A stretch of DNA of 64,000 nucleotides from Phytomonas francai (GCA_001766655.1 MJCC01000003.1:859057-923056), one strand, 5' to 3'. Positions 40,701 through 50,941 are shown, counted from the stretch's first letter. Notes: generated by a model not told the origin, from the letters alone. Made by a program: numbers and translations.

Positions 40701-41179
40701 GTCGAGGGGTGCTGGAGAAGGTGGACGACATCCGAAACGATGTCCCTGGCGAGGTCCGGCGTGCAAATGGTGGCGATATAATACAGTGCGAGACCTACCA
40801 CATACTGATTGCTGCTGTTTAGGTCGCGTTTCAGGAGCGCGGGGGTCAGGGAAAGAACTTCGGCGTCCTCTCGGAACGTGCTGCATGCCGCAACATACCC
40901 AGTTCGCTTGTTTGCGAATGCGGCGTCTGCCATGATCTCAAGCGTCGGAAAATTAGCGTACTCGGCGTTATAGCCAAGCATGTGAAAATACATGGCCTTC
41001 TGAATAGCCGTCACCTTCACGGTTCGCACCGATGAGGCAGCCTCCTTCTGGGTGTCATTGACGAACTGCTCAATAAGCCCTTCCTGACTTTGCCCCGCGG
41101 TATTGCGTATCTTTCGAACGACCTCTGCGAGGGATTTTTGAAGAAATATTTGGGTGGTATTTCGCGTAAACTCAGTCAT
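37736..41179 (-). CDS. AP-3 complex subunit delta
   Basis: The 1147-residue protein is the large delta adaptin of AP-3, the adaptor that sorts cargo to lysosome-related organelles (acidocalcisomes in trypanosomatids). The N-terminal 600 residues are the alpha-solenoid trunk with family stretches such as QKAMYFHMLGYNAEYANFP, TPDLARDIVSD, PESLRPIYPKLKEKLED and CELARRNPANYL. A charged hinge (about 670-830, Asp/Glu and Lys-rich) and an ear-like C-terminal domain follow. The length is close to the human subunit. The start is at ATG 41179. AP-1 gamma or AP-2 alpha would be the alternatives, but the trunk is clearly closest to delta. Confidence 0.92.
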   Translation of the reverse strand: MTEFTRNTTQIFLQKSLAEVVRKIRNTAGQSQEGLIEQFVNDTQKEAASSVRTVKVTAIQKAMYFHMLGYNAEYANFPTLEIMADAAFANKRTGYVAACSTFREDAEVLSLTPALLKRDLNSSNQYVVGLALYYIATICTPDLARDIVSDVVHLLQHPSTYVRKKAVLSLYKIFVKFPESLRPIYPKLKEKLEDTADNKDSDSVVRGAVLSVLCELARRNPANYLGLAVPFYSLLFTIHSNWTLIKIIKVFGYFSQSEPRLCKKLAEPLTNLILTTSAKSVQYECILAVANGMNKVSSLTKLATEKMRLFVEDPDQNLKCLGLHAMSRLSSDNPKVLMDHRDIVMSCLKDADIMIRRKALAILQDLITPKNIVCTINGILDAAVRTPPDETWTNTVINAVVEMAQTDDYILITNFEWYFSVLIELSVIEISVFQHGSLLERELVTILTRVNSIRQFGVQALSRLLYGSSPILKSHPENSTQWRILGAAAFACGEYPYWIADRPKICEDLLSEKILRFPADIQLACISAVGKIVAYTASPCARHVNLCNGEEKLAPLEGAQNATLEKLRSVLLDPKPSDEPCVSVAEDPDSSDASMKPEMLALLDRFRFSVYPGVQEYAILTHYLLTENPHVGTLLYEKELPLVAFGAQSALEVPDDLDLDHLLCEDLDALMTLSSSDDDEGRVGRVDTEGTFKDDFDLQYHIEHQQQLEQARRHDMSAFYLDDTEDASVDRPPSDQESAKQTVASAKHIKNGTKNDLPILHKSRRKRPGHQPQTINRDLLKPQNYVSATKTKDKRLSEEDEVTRRLGEIDVTHKLSENERLPEILPYSILLGGGETTQDKALLQNPAKKALGHEKMSFGTPAVTLYDADSIRVVLYADGSKIRANEIQLFMVLEVSNLCNSSALQEAVLGLKVSESVQEGAQQVYAEGSLVLERHAEKQDLNSAFELTTEATTLAKENQMDTTHLISIAKKIKNGAVARLPFSLRLTQIPSSFLEPLPLLMVCTQNGHPSCIPLQIPLRYVFFIRPELPKLTVEEFNGPVLGNALKEATTASAFIPCNKATLLIAVPLIQELLRLVPMEIFKDMATLYGTVHTNKTLPDSKHVAVLLCEVQKGQVKGIDVNVRTRITALGELLIYAIAEIIQSSLNG

Positions 41180-41600
41180 ATTCCCTATAAAGATATAGAT
41201 ATAGATGTGTACTATTTTTATTTTTCCCCCTTTCCACTTTATGTTACACGCTTTAATTGCAAAGAATACCTGCCCACCTACGGGTTCATTAGGAATAATT
41301 TAATTGAATTAGATGTAATGGTTGAGAAAAGGAAAATAAATGTGTATAGGGGGAAAAAAAAGGAGTCAACACGGAGAGCATACAATGTTTGAAACACATT
41401 TAAAAAGGTGCGCTTATCGGCCACATGAATAAAAAGCAAAGACATCCATGTCAGATAATATATATTTCTGTTAAAAGGGGAAAAAAAAAGCCATAGCCTC
41501 CCTCCCTATCAAGAAGAGCTGAAGGGAGTGAGTGTGGATTACCCTTACCAAAACTAATGCTAATTTTCACAATCAAAAAGTAGCGCGCCACAACCTTTGT
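41180..41600. other. Intergenic spacer
   Basis: AT-rich spacer with short A and G runs; nothing recognised. Confidence 0.6.
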
Positions 41601-44367
41601 TCACAACACCGCCCCTGTGGCAGAAGCTTTCATCCGCTGCTGGCTTATCGCTTTCTCTTTCATTTCATTGAGTTTGAGGCGTGCGCTCCGAACCGCCTCT
41701 GTGCTTTTACCAATGATGAGGAAGTATAGCGGTCTTTCCGTATCCTTGAGCCTTTGTGAATATTTGTATTTCGGATCGTAGTATACACCCTTTTTGATTA
41801 TCGTTGTGTCCGTCTCCTCCATGACGGATCGCAAAAATGCCGCGCTCTGCAACTTCCCCCGAACCACGTTTGGTAAATCGTTGATGGGGTATTCCACCTG
41901 GAAACGTATATCCTCATTCGTCTCACTGGTTTCCGCCTCCGTCGTCTTTTGAGCGAACGCAAGCGCCCTGGCAATGCGGTCCTCCTGCTGTGTGGAAAGA
42001 GCAAGGGCGCCGGTGGTGTCCGTCTTGAGAAGCGTAAGCGCCATCGACATGGGGCCGGCGCTGGATGCTGCCGTCGCCGCGGATACGGGCACGATGTCCA
42101 ACTCACTACCCGCGTTGCTCTCCGCATCCGAATCAACCTCGTCCTCGGATGAAAGAAATCCCTCCAACCCAGCGGCTTTGGCGGCCTCACAAACCAGCTC
42201 TTTTTGGTTGAGGTCCATAAAGAGCTGCTTCTTGGCCTTCCGATACCCGCGGTAAAAGTTGGTCTGAAAATGGGCCTTGCCCTCACGCCGCAGCTCGCGG
42301 ATCTTCGCCGCGCACTCGAAGAGCTCCTCCGGGACATGCTGCTCCGCGCGGACCAGACCCTCGACGAGCTCCACGGAGATGTCGTCGTCCTTGCCGTGGA
42401 CAAAAAAGCTCACGGCGTGGCCCTTGCGCCCCGCACGCCCGGTCCGTCCAATACGATGCACATACGCCTCGTAGTGGTTGGGCAGCGTGTAGTTGATAAC
42501 GAGATCCAGAAAAGGCATGTCCAAGCCGCGCTCGGCGACCGCCGTCGCGACCAAGATAAACTGCTTTCCCGGCGCAAAATGCTCCAGGGCGAACTCGCGA
42601 TCAATCGGGTCCATACCGCTATAGAGCACGGCGATACGCCCGCCGTAGCCCAGTGAGCTGAGCTTTGCCATGATCTCATCGACCTCCTCCTTTCGCTGGA
42701 CGAAAATGAGGACCAGTCGCTCGCCCTTGGCGTCGCACTCCTCGCCGAGGATCTGCATGAGCTTCAGGAAGCGCGCGCCCTCCTTGCGCGGCTCCGCGTC
42801 GACCTCGTAGAGCTCCTCGTTAAAAAAGTAGAAGCGCTGCTCGACGTTGGCGGCGGGGGTCGGGGCGCCGCCGACGGTGAGCTCGAGGGGGTCGTGCAGG
42901 TAGTCGAGGACGATCTTCTTGAGCGGCCGCGGCATCGTCGCGCTGACCATCGCGACCTGGGCGTCCGGGCGGATGTTGCGCAGGAAGGCCTCGACGTGCT
43001 CCATAAACCCGCTGTCGAAGAGCCGGTCGGCCTCGTCGACGACGACGAAGGAGACCCAGCGGAGGCTGAGGCCCGCGCCGTGGTGGGCCGTGAGGAGGTC
43101 GAGGAGGCGGCCGGGGGTCGCCGTCAGGACCTCGCAGCCGGCGCGCGCCGCGCGGAGGTTCGCCGCGAGGGGGGTCGCGCCGTAGGCGGGGACGGCGCGC
43201 CGCCCGAGGGCCGCGCAGAGCCCCGCGAGCAGCCCGTGGACCTGCCCCGCGAGCTCCTGCGTGGGGACGAGGACGAGGCCGACGGGGCCCTCCCCGCGCC
43301 CGCACCGCGGCTGCCCCGCGCAGTGCCGCACGAGCGGAAGCGCGTACGCGAGCGTCTTGCCGGCGCCCGTGCGCGCCGTCAGGAGGAGGTCGCGGCCGGC
43401 CATCAGGCAGGGCGCGGCGACGGCCTGCACCGCCAGCGGCGCCGCGAAGCCGCGGGCGTGCANNNNNNNNNNNNNNNNNNNNNNNNNNNNNNNNNNNNNN
43501 NNNNNNNNNNNNNNNNNNNNNNNNNNNNNNNNNNNNNNNNNNNNNNNNNNNNNNNNNNNNNNNNNNNNNNNNNNNNNNNNNNNNNNNNNNNNNNNNNNNN
43601 NNNNNNNNNNNNNNNNNNNNNNNNNNNNNNNNNNNNNNNNNNNNNNNNNNNNNNNNNNNNNNNNNNNNNNNNNNNNNNNNNNNNNNNNNNNNNNNNNNNN
43701 NNNNNNNNNNNNNNNNNNNNNNNNNNNNNNNNNNNNNNNNNNNNNNNNNNNNNNNNNNNNNNNNNNNNNNNNNNNNNNNNNNNNNNNNNNNNNNNNNNNN
43801 NNNNNNNNNNNNNNNNNNNNNNNNNNNCGCGCGCGCGAGGGGGGGGCGGCGGAGCGCCAACGCGAGCGCCTCCGCGGCGGTCGTGGAAGGGCCCGGCGGG
43901 GCCTCCCCCCCGCGCCCCCGCAGCGCCAGCGAGGTCGCCCGCGCGTGCTCTAAAAGCCTCTCCGCGAGGTCCTCGTCCTCGTCCTCGTCCTTCTCCTTTG
44001 CTTCCACCTCCTCCACGCCCTCGCTCGCCGTGGAGGACGGAGTCGAGGGGGGGGGGTCCTCCGCAAGGGGGCCCTCGGCCGCCGTCAGCCCCGGGCCGCG
44101 CAGGAGCCCGGCGAGACTGTCGGTGTCGCTCTCCCCGCTGCCGTCCTCGCCGGCAGTGGATTTCGCCGTCTGGTGCTGAAGGTAGGCCTCGATGCTCCGC
44201 TCGCGCGCATCCCGGGCAAGCTTCGCATGCTTGATGAGCAGTTCGAAATTCTTTTCCTTTGAGACAGTTTTGCTCTTCTTGTTCTTTTTGTTGATTTTCT
44301 TCGCTGAAAATGAAGAAGACAAGGAGGAGGCAGTGCTCGAACTTCCCTCACGCTCTCGCTTTCCCAT
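41601..44367 (-). CDS. Prp5/DDX46-like DEAD-box RNA helicase, interrupted by an assembly gap
   Basis: One gene runs from ATG 44367 to the stop at 41601, with 365 unknown bases at 43463-43827. The N-terminal 180 residues are Lys/Ser/Glu-rich and disordered. After the gap, in another frame only because the gap length is arbitrary, come the Q motif region RGFAAPLAVQ, the P-loop ARTGAGKT, PTQELA, TPGRLL, DEAD, SAT and HRIGRTGRAGR. The core wording (VGG..VEQ, NYTLPNHYEAYVHRIGRTGRAG) and the C-terminal KH-like block PINDLPNVVRGKLQSAAFL to GVYYDPKYKYSQRLKDTERPLYFLI match Prp5/DDX46, which remodels U2 snRNP during spliceosome assembly. Extremely GC-rich at 42850-44100. Confidence 0.88.
43463..43827. 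other. Assembly gap (365 N)
   Basis: A run of N in the sequence. It falls in very GC-rich DNA between the N-terminal tail and the Q motif of the helicase gene. The true length is unknown, and the flanking frames do not match across it. Confidence 1.
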
Positions 44368-44975
44368 TTGTATACTATAATACGCGGAAATTTTGTGAAA
44401 GCCAAGGAAGGAGAAGCAAACCCAAATCTCGCTTCAGAAAGGGGTAGAAATATATAATAACAGTGAAATCCAACGATATCACCCCGGAAGGGAAGACAAT
44501 TCCGTGTTGGACTTACCTTTCAGAAATGATAACGTCAAACCTTGTATATACTGCGACGTATACGAAGCTTTACATACAACAACCAACGAAAATGTCTACT
44601 TTAAAATACCCTGTCAAGATAAATTGTATGACTAAGCTTCTATCCTTTTGTGTGAGATATAGATATTTCTAATGGGAAAAAAAATAACCAAAACCAAAGA
44701 GAGGATAGAGGAGAATTGAGACCGCTTCGCATGCATCAAGGGACAGTTAATGGCACGGTAGCTCGAAAGGATGTGGACTTCAAGCGTCTTCGCTCTCGAA
44801 CAACAACAAGGGAAAAAATACAGATGAAAAGAGTGGTCAAACTTTATACCCAATGAAAGAGAGAGGGCGCATATTACAGAGAGACAGATATCGAAGCGCG
44901 AGATTATCCCCGACAACGCAAGGGCCTAGGAACCAATCCCAATGGTCCGAACCTCCTCACCCTGTCTGAGAGAGG
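44368..44975. other. Intergenic spacer
   Basis: AT-rich spacer; pyrimidine-rich minus-strand stretch at about 44400-44445 may serve trans-splicing. No gene seen. Confidence 0.55.
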
Positions 44976-46802
44976 CTAGCTTATTTCCTTCAGCTGTTTC
45001 TTTGCAGCGGTTAGAATCTTGTGATCGAGTTTAAACAACTTGTGCTCGCCGCCCATTGGAAGTGGAAAAGGGAGTGCTTTCGGCTCGACACATATAAACA
45101 CAAATGGCGAATCCACCTGACAATGCTCCGGAGGAAGGACACCTTTGTAGCTTTCCTGATCCAAGCATTCCGTGAGGTAGACGTAACCCAAAAGAACTCT
45201 CGTGGGATAATGCTTCGGGAACACTTGCCAAGGAGGCATAAACTGGGCGTAATGACGCTCTACCTCTTCGATATTCGAGGCCTGCGTGGTCGCCGCGTGA
45301 ATCCACAACCGACCGCGGTAGTTCGTCTTCCACACACGCCCCTCATGCGTTTTAATACCGGCTACCAGAAGACTAGCCCATGGCTGGTGCATAGAAAGAC
45401 AGACACCGTCGTCGCGTAATTTCATTAATGGGGTTGGGGCAAAAGGTAAAACATCGGAGCCCGAGGGCTGCGCAGGAGGGGACGCAACCGCCGCTGCCGG
45501 AGCCGGATCCCCCTCCTCAGGGCCAAGGAGACCGCCGCCCTCCGCTATTTGGGGGGTGAAAATCAGCTCTGCCGGTTGGGTACCCCGCGCTTCTCCCCAA
45601 AAAAGCTGCGCATCCTCCTCAAAGTAGTCTTGCTGGACACGTTTCGAGACCTCCTCATGGCGCTTTATAGAGCAATCCTTTGACGCCGTGAGTTCCGCCG
45701 CATCGCCTTTCGGAAGCGCCAAGCCGCTAGGGTCGGGCCATATTTTTCGCAGCAGCGAGGGCAGCGGTTCTGGACAAGCTTCAATTATAGGGGGCGTCTC
45801 CATTTCCAAAAAAGAAGCCTTCGAAAGATCCGTGCCACTTTCACTCGAACATTCGCCCGCGGTATGGCAGTTCCCATCCTGATTCCCAACTGGCCTTGCC
45901 TCCTCCTCGACCCCAGAGGTGTGGCGAAAGCCGAGGGAGATGTTTTGATTCGCAAAGTCTATGTGTACCTGATAGGCCCACTTGTGTTTGTGCATTTGGC
46001 TGATCGCCTTCTCTCGCTCAATCTGAGATAATGACTTTTCCTGCTTTTGCCGCTCCTCGTGCGTCATCCAGGCGCTTTGCGGTGAAAATAACGACGCGCT
46101 TTGATCATCGATTATGGTCGTCCGCTTCACGCGATTCCGCGCGTGGTCTAAAAGTGCATCGCGCCGGGCGATGGCGGCCTCGTAGCTCTCCCGATTGGAC
46201 TCCTGCGCGGCCTTAGTGACCCTCCCCACCTGCACCGCAATTTCGTACGCCACGCAGAGCGACGGCGCCAGCCCACAGAAATAACACACGTCGTCCGCCT
46301 CCTCCTCGCAGATAATTCGCCCGCAGTTCGCGCAGCTCCCCTGCAATTTATGCACCCTCGCAAAGCAGCCGCACTCCGACTTGGCGGGCTTCAGCGAGGA
46401 CGTCCTATCCTTCTTGGGGGCAGGGGCAGGCTTGCCCGTGCCGCGTTTCTGGTTTCGCGCGATAGTCAAGACCCTTCCAGTCGATTTTCCTTTAGCGAAG
46501 GCCGCCGAAGGGGCCGAAGAATTCGCCGCGGCTTCGCCCTCAAAGGGGAGGTCGAAATCCACGCGGCGCTTGATGACCTCTGAGGCGAAGGACTCATCCA
46601 GCATGAGAGTCCGCGTCCATTCGACAACCTCCGCCCGCGTCTTGGCAATGATGAGCACGTCGGCCATTCCACGGATTTCATCCTCCGGCATGCCTAAGCA
46701 GTTATTCGACCGTATCTCGTCGCTAATATACTCCGCTAGCGCGGCTTTCACATTAGGCGACCGAGGAAGGTTGGACGCCTTCGCCCACCTCTTTGGTGGC
46801 AT
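44976..46802 (-). CDS. TRIP4/ASC-1-like zinc-finger and ASCH-domain protein
   Basis: The 608-residue protein matches activating signal cointegrator 1 (TRIP4), a member of the ASCC complex linked in other eukaryotes to ribosome-collision and alkylation responses. It has a zinc cluster at C144, C146, H151, C157, C160, C165, C173, C176 (the GRIICEEE...CYFCG signature), a helical basic linker, and a C-terminal ASCH domain from about residue 480 (LSMHQPWASLLVAGIKTHEGRVW, then RGRLWIHAA), which is a PUA-like nucleic-acid-binding fold. The N-terminal 80 residues form a helical region. All expected motifs look intact. Start at ATG 46802. Confidence 0.88.
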   Translation of the reverse strand: MPPKRWAKASNLPRSPNVKAALAEYISDEIRSNNCLGMPEDEIRGMADVLIIAKTRAEVVEWTRTLMLDESFASEVIKRRVDFDLPFEGEAAANSSAPSAAFAKGKSTGRVLTIARNQKRGTGKPAPAPKKDRTSSLKPAKSECGCFARVHKLQGSCANCGRIICEEEADDVCYFCGLAPSLCVAYEIAVQVGRVTKAAQESNRESYEAAIARRDALLDHARNRVKRTTIIDDQSASLFSPQSAWMTHEERQKQEKSLSQIEREKAISQMHKHKWAYQVHIDFANQNISLGFRHTSGVEEEARPVGNQDGNCHTAGECSSESGTDLSKASFLEMETPPIIEACPEPLPSLLRKIWPDPSGLALPKGDAAELTASKDCSIKRHEEVSKRVQQDYFEEDAQLFWGEARGTQPAELIFTPQIAEGGGLLGPEEGDPAPAAAVASPPAQPSGSDVLPFAPTPLMKLRDDGVCLSMHQPWASLLVAGIKTHEGRVWKTNYRGRLWIHAATTQASNIEEVERHYAQFMPPWQVFPKHYPTRVLLGYVYLTECLDQESYKGVLPPEHCQVDSPFVFICVEPKALPFPLPMGGEHKLFKLDHKILTAAKKQLKEIS

Positions 46803-47019
46803 CGCCGCTAAATTATAAATAAGAATTTAAGATCACTACCCCTCCCCCATATTAACACAAAAAATGGTGAAAATGGGATGCCTATCACAGAAATTACACA
46901 TTTCAAACCACCATATAAACACTTGGTGTTATTCGATATTCTTTCAGGAATTAGCGTTAGAATCGAAAACACAAATGCTTTGTTGTTCCTACACTTTCGA
47001 TTTCCAATTCGGATCATTA

Positions 47020-47577
47020 TTAAAGAGAAATTATCTCTGTATTTCCAAAATAGGGCAGACGAAGAGCCTCTTGCCATGAGATGCCCTTTCGAGCAGCAAT
47101 TAGCATCTTTCCGATATCACCATGGCAAACAAGAAGCACGTGTTGGCCAGGATGCTTCGCATCCAAAACAGCTAATACACGTTTTGCACGATCATGACAG
47201 CACGGAAACGATTCGCACCCGTCAACTTCTAGAAAATACAGAACCCCATCACCCTGAAAAACTTTATCGCCGGCTAATATTGGGATATCCGAGTATGGCC
47301 TCCCCGTGAGAGCACCAAAATCACGCTCGATAAGATCATTATCAACTTCCAACGGAGCCTTCAGCGCCTCACTCAAAATTTTTGATGTTTGCTGGGCCCG
47401 CAGCAGTGGTGAAGCGTAGATGGCATCAAATTTAATACCGCTATTTTTGATTTTATCGGCAGCCACCTGCGCTTGATGCTCACCAAGAGCAGAAAGAGGT
47501 TGATTACGATGGCCATTCAGAATGCCCTCGGCATTGTCTAAGTCTTGTCCATGCCTGCAGACATGAATATATGCCAT
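47020..47577 (-). CDS. Histidine phosphatase (phosphoglycerate-mutase-like)
   Basis: The ATG at 47577 gives 185 residues and places the catalytic RHG motif at residues 8-10 (MAYIHVCRHG); the open frame runs 21 codons further upstream but through T-rich spacer. Other family features are the Arg-containing segment ASPLLRAQQT, the acidic IERDFG, and the second catalytic His in LLVCHGDIG. The family includes cofactor-dependent phosphoglycerate mutase, fructose bisphosphatase and broad phosphatases; the short length favours a phosphatase. It is spaced only 217 bases from the TRIP4-like gene that follows in the cluster. Confidence 0.85.
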   Translation of the reverse strand: MAYIHVCRHGQDLDNAEGILNGHRNQPLSALGEHQAQVAADKIKNSGIKFDAIYASPLLRAQQTSKILSEALKAPLEVDNDLIERDFGALTGRPYSDIPILAGDKVFQGDGVLYFLEVDGCESFPCCHDRAKRVLAVLDAKHPGQHVLLVCHGDIGKMLIAARKGISWQEALRLPYFGNTEIISL

Positions 47578-48440
47578 GCTTAAAAGGAAAAACGATATAG
47601 TATTGAAATTTTCAGTTTTCACTTTAAAAAAAAAAAACATTGAGATATTAGAAAAGATAATAAAAATTTAACTTTTTTAGGCTTACATCGCCTACAAACC
47701 ATGCTTATCTCTTTCTCGTGAGTAAGTGCAGCGGAGAGCAAATCATAGCATTATTCCTTTCTTATCTTCACATCTAGGGCAAAACTATAAGAATGCTGTT
47801 AATCATCGTAACGAAAGCACTCTGCGAAATGATGCCCCTAAAAACAACAGAACCTAGATACACTCACACACCTAGACATAATTCCAAAAAAACAACAACT
47901 AAAGGGTAGGCAGATAATGGAAAAAGTTCTTTAACACATCACGACATATGAGCCTTTCCTTTTTCTTTCCGAGCAGACGAATAAAATTAAACATTTCATT
48001 GCAATCATCATGATGAGCATAACGAAACGAACGATAGGTAATTAAGAAGCATTGCTCCAATTTTTGTATCTGCTTTTTTATTATAAAACAAAATATACCT
48101 AAGTTTTGAATTATAATTATTGTAAAAGTGCTACGATAAATACTACAGGGGAAAATGAAACTATAGTGAAAACCTTTTTTGTATCGATAAATTTGCTCCC
48201 TTGATGTTTCTAAAAGGATATGATGTACACCTAGACTATTTTATTTTAAATAAACTAGTAAATAAATATTTTATACATGCAGAAGGAATTGTTTTTAAAT
48301 GCTGGACTATTCTTAGACCCGGTAACATACACCCACCCCGTCAAAATCCGATTCAATCACTACGTACCGTGCACACAAACACTGCTGGCTTAGTATCAAT
48401 ATGTTTAGAACAGATATCAAAAAGAGCTATTTAATATCTT

Positions 48441-48471
<31 letters not shown>

Positions 48472-48740
48472 CATGCATACTATCCTTAAAGAAAAGAAAC
48501 AGGGCAGAATATTATCAGCAGTTTCCGACTAGTATAGCGAATTTGTCATGAGTCTTTATCGAAGAACAGGGACAAGTGTGCAAGGTTAGATGTCCGATTT
48601 GTGAATAAAAGGAAAGCACATTTCATGAAGTTCAAGTAATTGCAAGCAGTAAGAATGGGATGGCATGGGTGTGCGATATAAATATAAGAATACAAAAACA
48701 TATCCACTTTATGCAAACTAATATAGAGGAAAATAATAGC
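47578..48740. other. Intergenic spacer with (AT)n
   Basis: AT-rich 1.16-kb spacer with an (AT)n run at 48446-48470. No gene seen. Confidence 0.55.
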
Positions 48741-49406
48741 CTAGAAAGAGACCGTATTTGTCTGCTGCCAATCCGCCCACGATAAAAGAACATTCAGAGA
48801 GCTTGGCCCTGTTGAATGCAATAAATCTTCATTAACCTCTCGGGCTAACTCATGGGGAGTGTACAAGGCTTTCTTCATTCCTTTAGGTGATTGATGTCTA
48901 TTAAGCAGAAATGAGATACTGTCTAAATAAATGCAATGCGCCATTTGAGAGTCTTCGCATTGAGGAATCATAGGAGCTACCTTAGTGGCGACGTAAGCCA
49001 TCGCCAGTTGATCATCTTCAATTTTCAGCGACTCCATACAAAGCAACTTGATTCGAAGAACAGACCGGGCAGGTAACATTGCCGCTGCCTCAGCGTATTG
49101 CTCATTTAAACAATGAATTTGGGCATTTTTCCTTTTTTGAACATCAATCAGCACACTAGGCACCTTTACGACTTCAGAGTCAGTTCGAGGAACTTTAAAT
49201 GGACCTTCCTCTAAATCATAAGCTGCGTTGCTATCGCATGTGTAGTCTAAAAGATCAGTATCAAACGCCGCAAGTGTGCGGGCCATGCCTCGACGCACTA
49301 AATAAGAACGAACGATGTTAGCCAGGGCTTTCTCCTCGTCTAAGCCGCGGTCTCGCATAACAGCCTCTTCGACCATCGACCAGGCCAAATCATCTGCTAA
49401 ACTCAT
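48741..49406 (-). CDS. LisH/CTLH-domain protein
   Basis: The ATG at 49406 gives 221 residues; the frame runs four codons further to a TTG. Residues of about 25-50 resemble a LisH dimerisation motif (ALANIVRSYLVRRGMARTLAAF). They are followed by a helical region that resembles the CTLH/CRA domains found in RanBP9/10 and GID8 of the GID/CTLH ubiquitin ligase (LNEQYAEAAAMLPARSVLRIKLLCMESLKI). There is no SPRY domain at the N-terminus. It could be a GID8-like subunit or another LisH protein. Confidence 0.65.
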   Translation of the reverse strand: MSLADDLAWSMVEEAVMRDRGLDEEKALANIVRSYLVRRGMARTLAAFDTDLLDYTCDSNAAYDLEEGPFKVPRTDSEVVKVPSVLIDVQKRKNAQIHCLNEQYAEAAAMLPARSVLRIKLLCMESLKIEDDQLAMAYVATKVAPMIPQCEDSQMAHCIYLDSISFLLNRHQSPKGMKKALYTPHELAREVNEDLLHSTGPSSLNVLLSWADWQQTNTVSF

Positions 49407-49982
49407 TTTCCAAATCAATAACTCTCTTACCTTTTCTTATCTCTCTGTTGTTGTTGTTGTTTTCCGGTTCTGGTCTTGTCGTTCTTGATTAATCACCCTG
49501 GTGAAGCTCGAGTCAATTCACTAGTGTACTTTAGAATGGTAAATTTTAAAAAATGAACTAGCAACGAAGATAAATCGTAAACAATCATATAGGTGTTTAC
49601 AACACTGCATAGCGGTCTGTATTTTACTTGCGTATATCACTCCCTTCCCGTACAACTACTCTTTTCTTTTTTAACCTATTTGTACTCATAATGAAAAAAA
49701 ATCACATGACTATTTTATAATGAATTTTCCTTGCAAGCAATATTAAATCAGAAATGTAATCACTACTACTCTATCGTCTGTTTGCGATATATCTTTAGCG
49801 GAATAAATAATAGTAAAGCAAATTTAAAATGTTTGTCAATGATTTTTTTTCCTTGAATCGTATATAAAATACACCAGAAAAGGATAAAAAATGTAGGCAT
49901 ATCCAGCAGAGATGCCACATAAAAACAGCACAAAATAATAATCTAACACATTTCACCTCAATAGGGACCATAATTACTTATA
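49407..49982. other. Intergenic spacer
   Basis: AT-rich; nothing recognised. A (GTT)n run lies at about 49446-49460. Confidence 0.6.
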
Positions 49983-50630
49983 CTAAGAACACCTTGAGAA
50001 ATTTGGTTTGCAAACAATCATCAAAATAACGAGTATGAACACAAGAACGACAGCGACTATTATTAACGTCAACTTAATATTTTTCATCCAAAGATTCCTC
50101 TTCAATTGAGTGGAGCAATTCTGAAATTGCCGAGCCTGGTTTGACAGACTAGCGGACTTCTCTAACAGTGTATCAAGATTTTGCCCGCGAGCAAGGACTT
50201 TCTCCATGTTGTCCATCACAAGGCCAGAAAGTTCATTGAGTTGATTATTCAGGTTCGAAATCTTATCGTTATTGGGGTCATTGTAAAAATCCATCTTGTT
50301 TTGGAGAAGCTTCCTGGCGTTGCGAATCTCAGACCCTTGGGAACCAACCCCGCCGCGAAACGTGGGCTCGACTGCCTCCATAAAGGCAAAAATGGTTCGC
50401 ATATGTACGTCTTTTGTGGTAACGCAGGCGACGATGCGTCCTTCGCCATTGCAAATATAATTATAGTTCACCCCAACCTCCGAGTCCTCGATAGATCGCT
50501 TCCGGTACTCCTTCGGAGGAACGGTTGCGATCACCTTCTGCATCGTCTCAGAAAACTGAGGTTCTACATCCGTTGGAAAATCCGCAAGAAGTACCGTCCC
50601 TTCATTAACACAACAGTATTTAATTGGCAT
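49983..50630 (-). CDS. VAMP7-like longin R-SNARE
   Basis: I chose the ATG at 50630 (215 residues), since MPIKYCCVNEGTVLLADFP is the normal start of a longin domain; the open frame extends 53 codons further through hydrophobic spacer. Residues 1-120 form the longin fold, about 130-185 the SNARE motif with the zero-layer Arg in EKVLARGQNLDTLL, and about 190-210 a single C-terminal membrane anchor. The short Cys-rich end follows. VAMP7-type SNAREs act in fusion with late endosomes, lysosomes and the plasma membrane; AP-3 delta, which sorts VAMP7 in other eukaryotes, lies in the same cluster. Confidence 0.9.
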   Translation of the reverse strand: MPIKYCCVNEGTVLLADFPTDVEPQFSETMQKVIATVPPKEYRKRSIEDSEVGVNYNYICNGEGRIVACVTTKDVHMRTIFAFMEAVEPTFRGGVGSQGSEIRNARKLLQNKMDFYNDPNNDKISNLNNQLNELSGLVMDNMEKVLARGQNLDTLLEKSASLSNQARQFQNCSTQLKRNLWMKNIKLTLIIVAVVLVFILVILMIVCKPNFSRCS

Positions 50631-50941
50631 TGTAGATATACAATATAGCCTTAAAGCAAAATATGACGAACTTCGGTGTAATACTATTTTCCACGCAAGC
50701 AATAAAAATGATAAAAACAAAAACTGTAGGGAGAAGATTTCTTTCGTGGGAAGATTTAAAAAGACATGACAAATATGACAAGTACACATTAATTCGGAAG
50801 AATAAACAAAAAGAGAAAAAATGTAGTCGTTTGGGATGGAAAAACTCGAAGCATCTCTAACCTGTATGCGTATTTAAATTATGTTTTCAGGGAGTGCAGT
50901 GGAGGTTTAAAGATGCAACCAAACGCACAAAACTGCACGCA
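50631..50941. other. Intergenic spacer
   Basis: AT-rich spacer; nothing recognised. Confidence 0.6.

Noticed and set aside
42820..43462. Continuation of the N-terminal helicase frame beyond the gap (Arg/Pro-rich)
   Set aside because: The gap length is arbitrary; the true frame after the gap is the one with the DEAD-box motifs.
42894..44234. Long plus-strand frame of 446 codons across the gap
   Set aside because: It is the GC-rich antisense shadow of the helicase and is kept open only by N bases.
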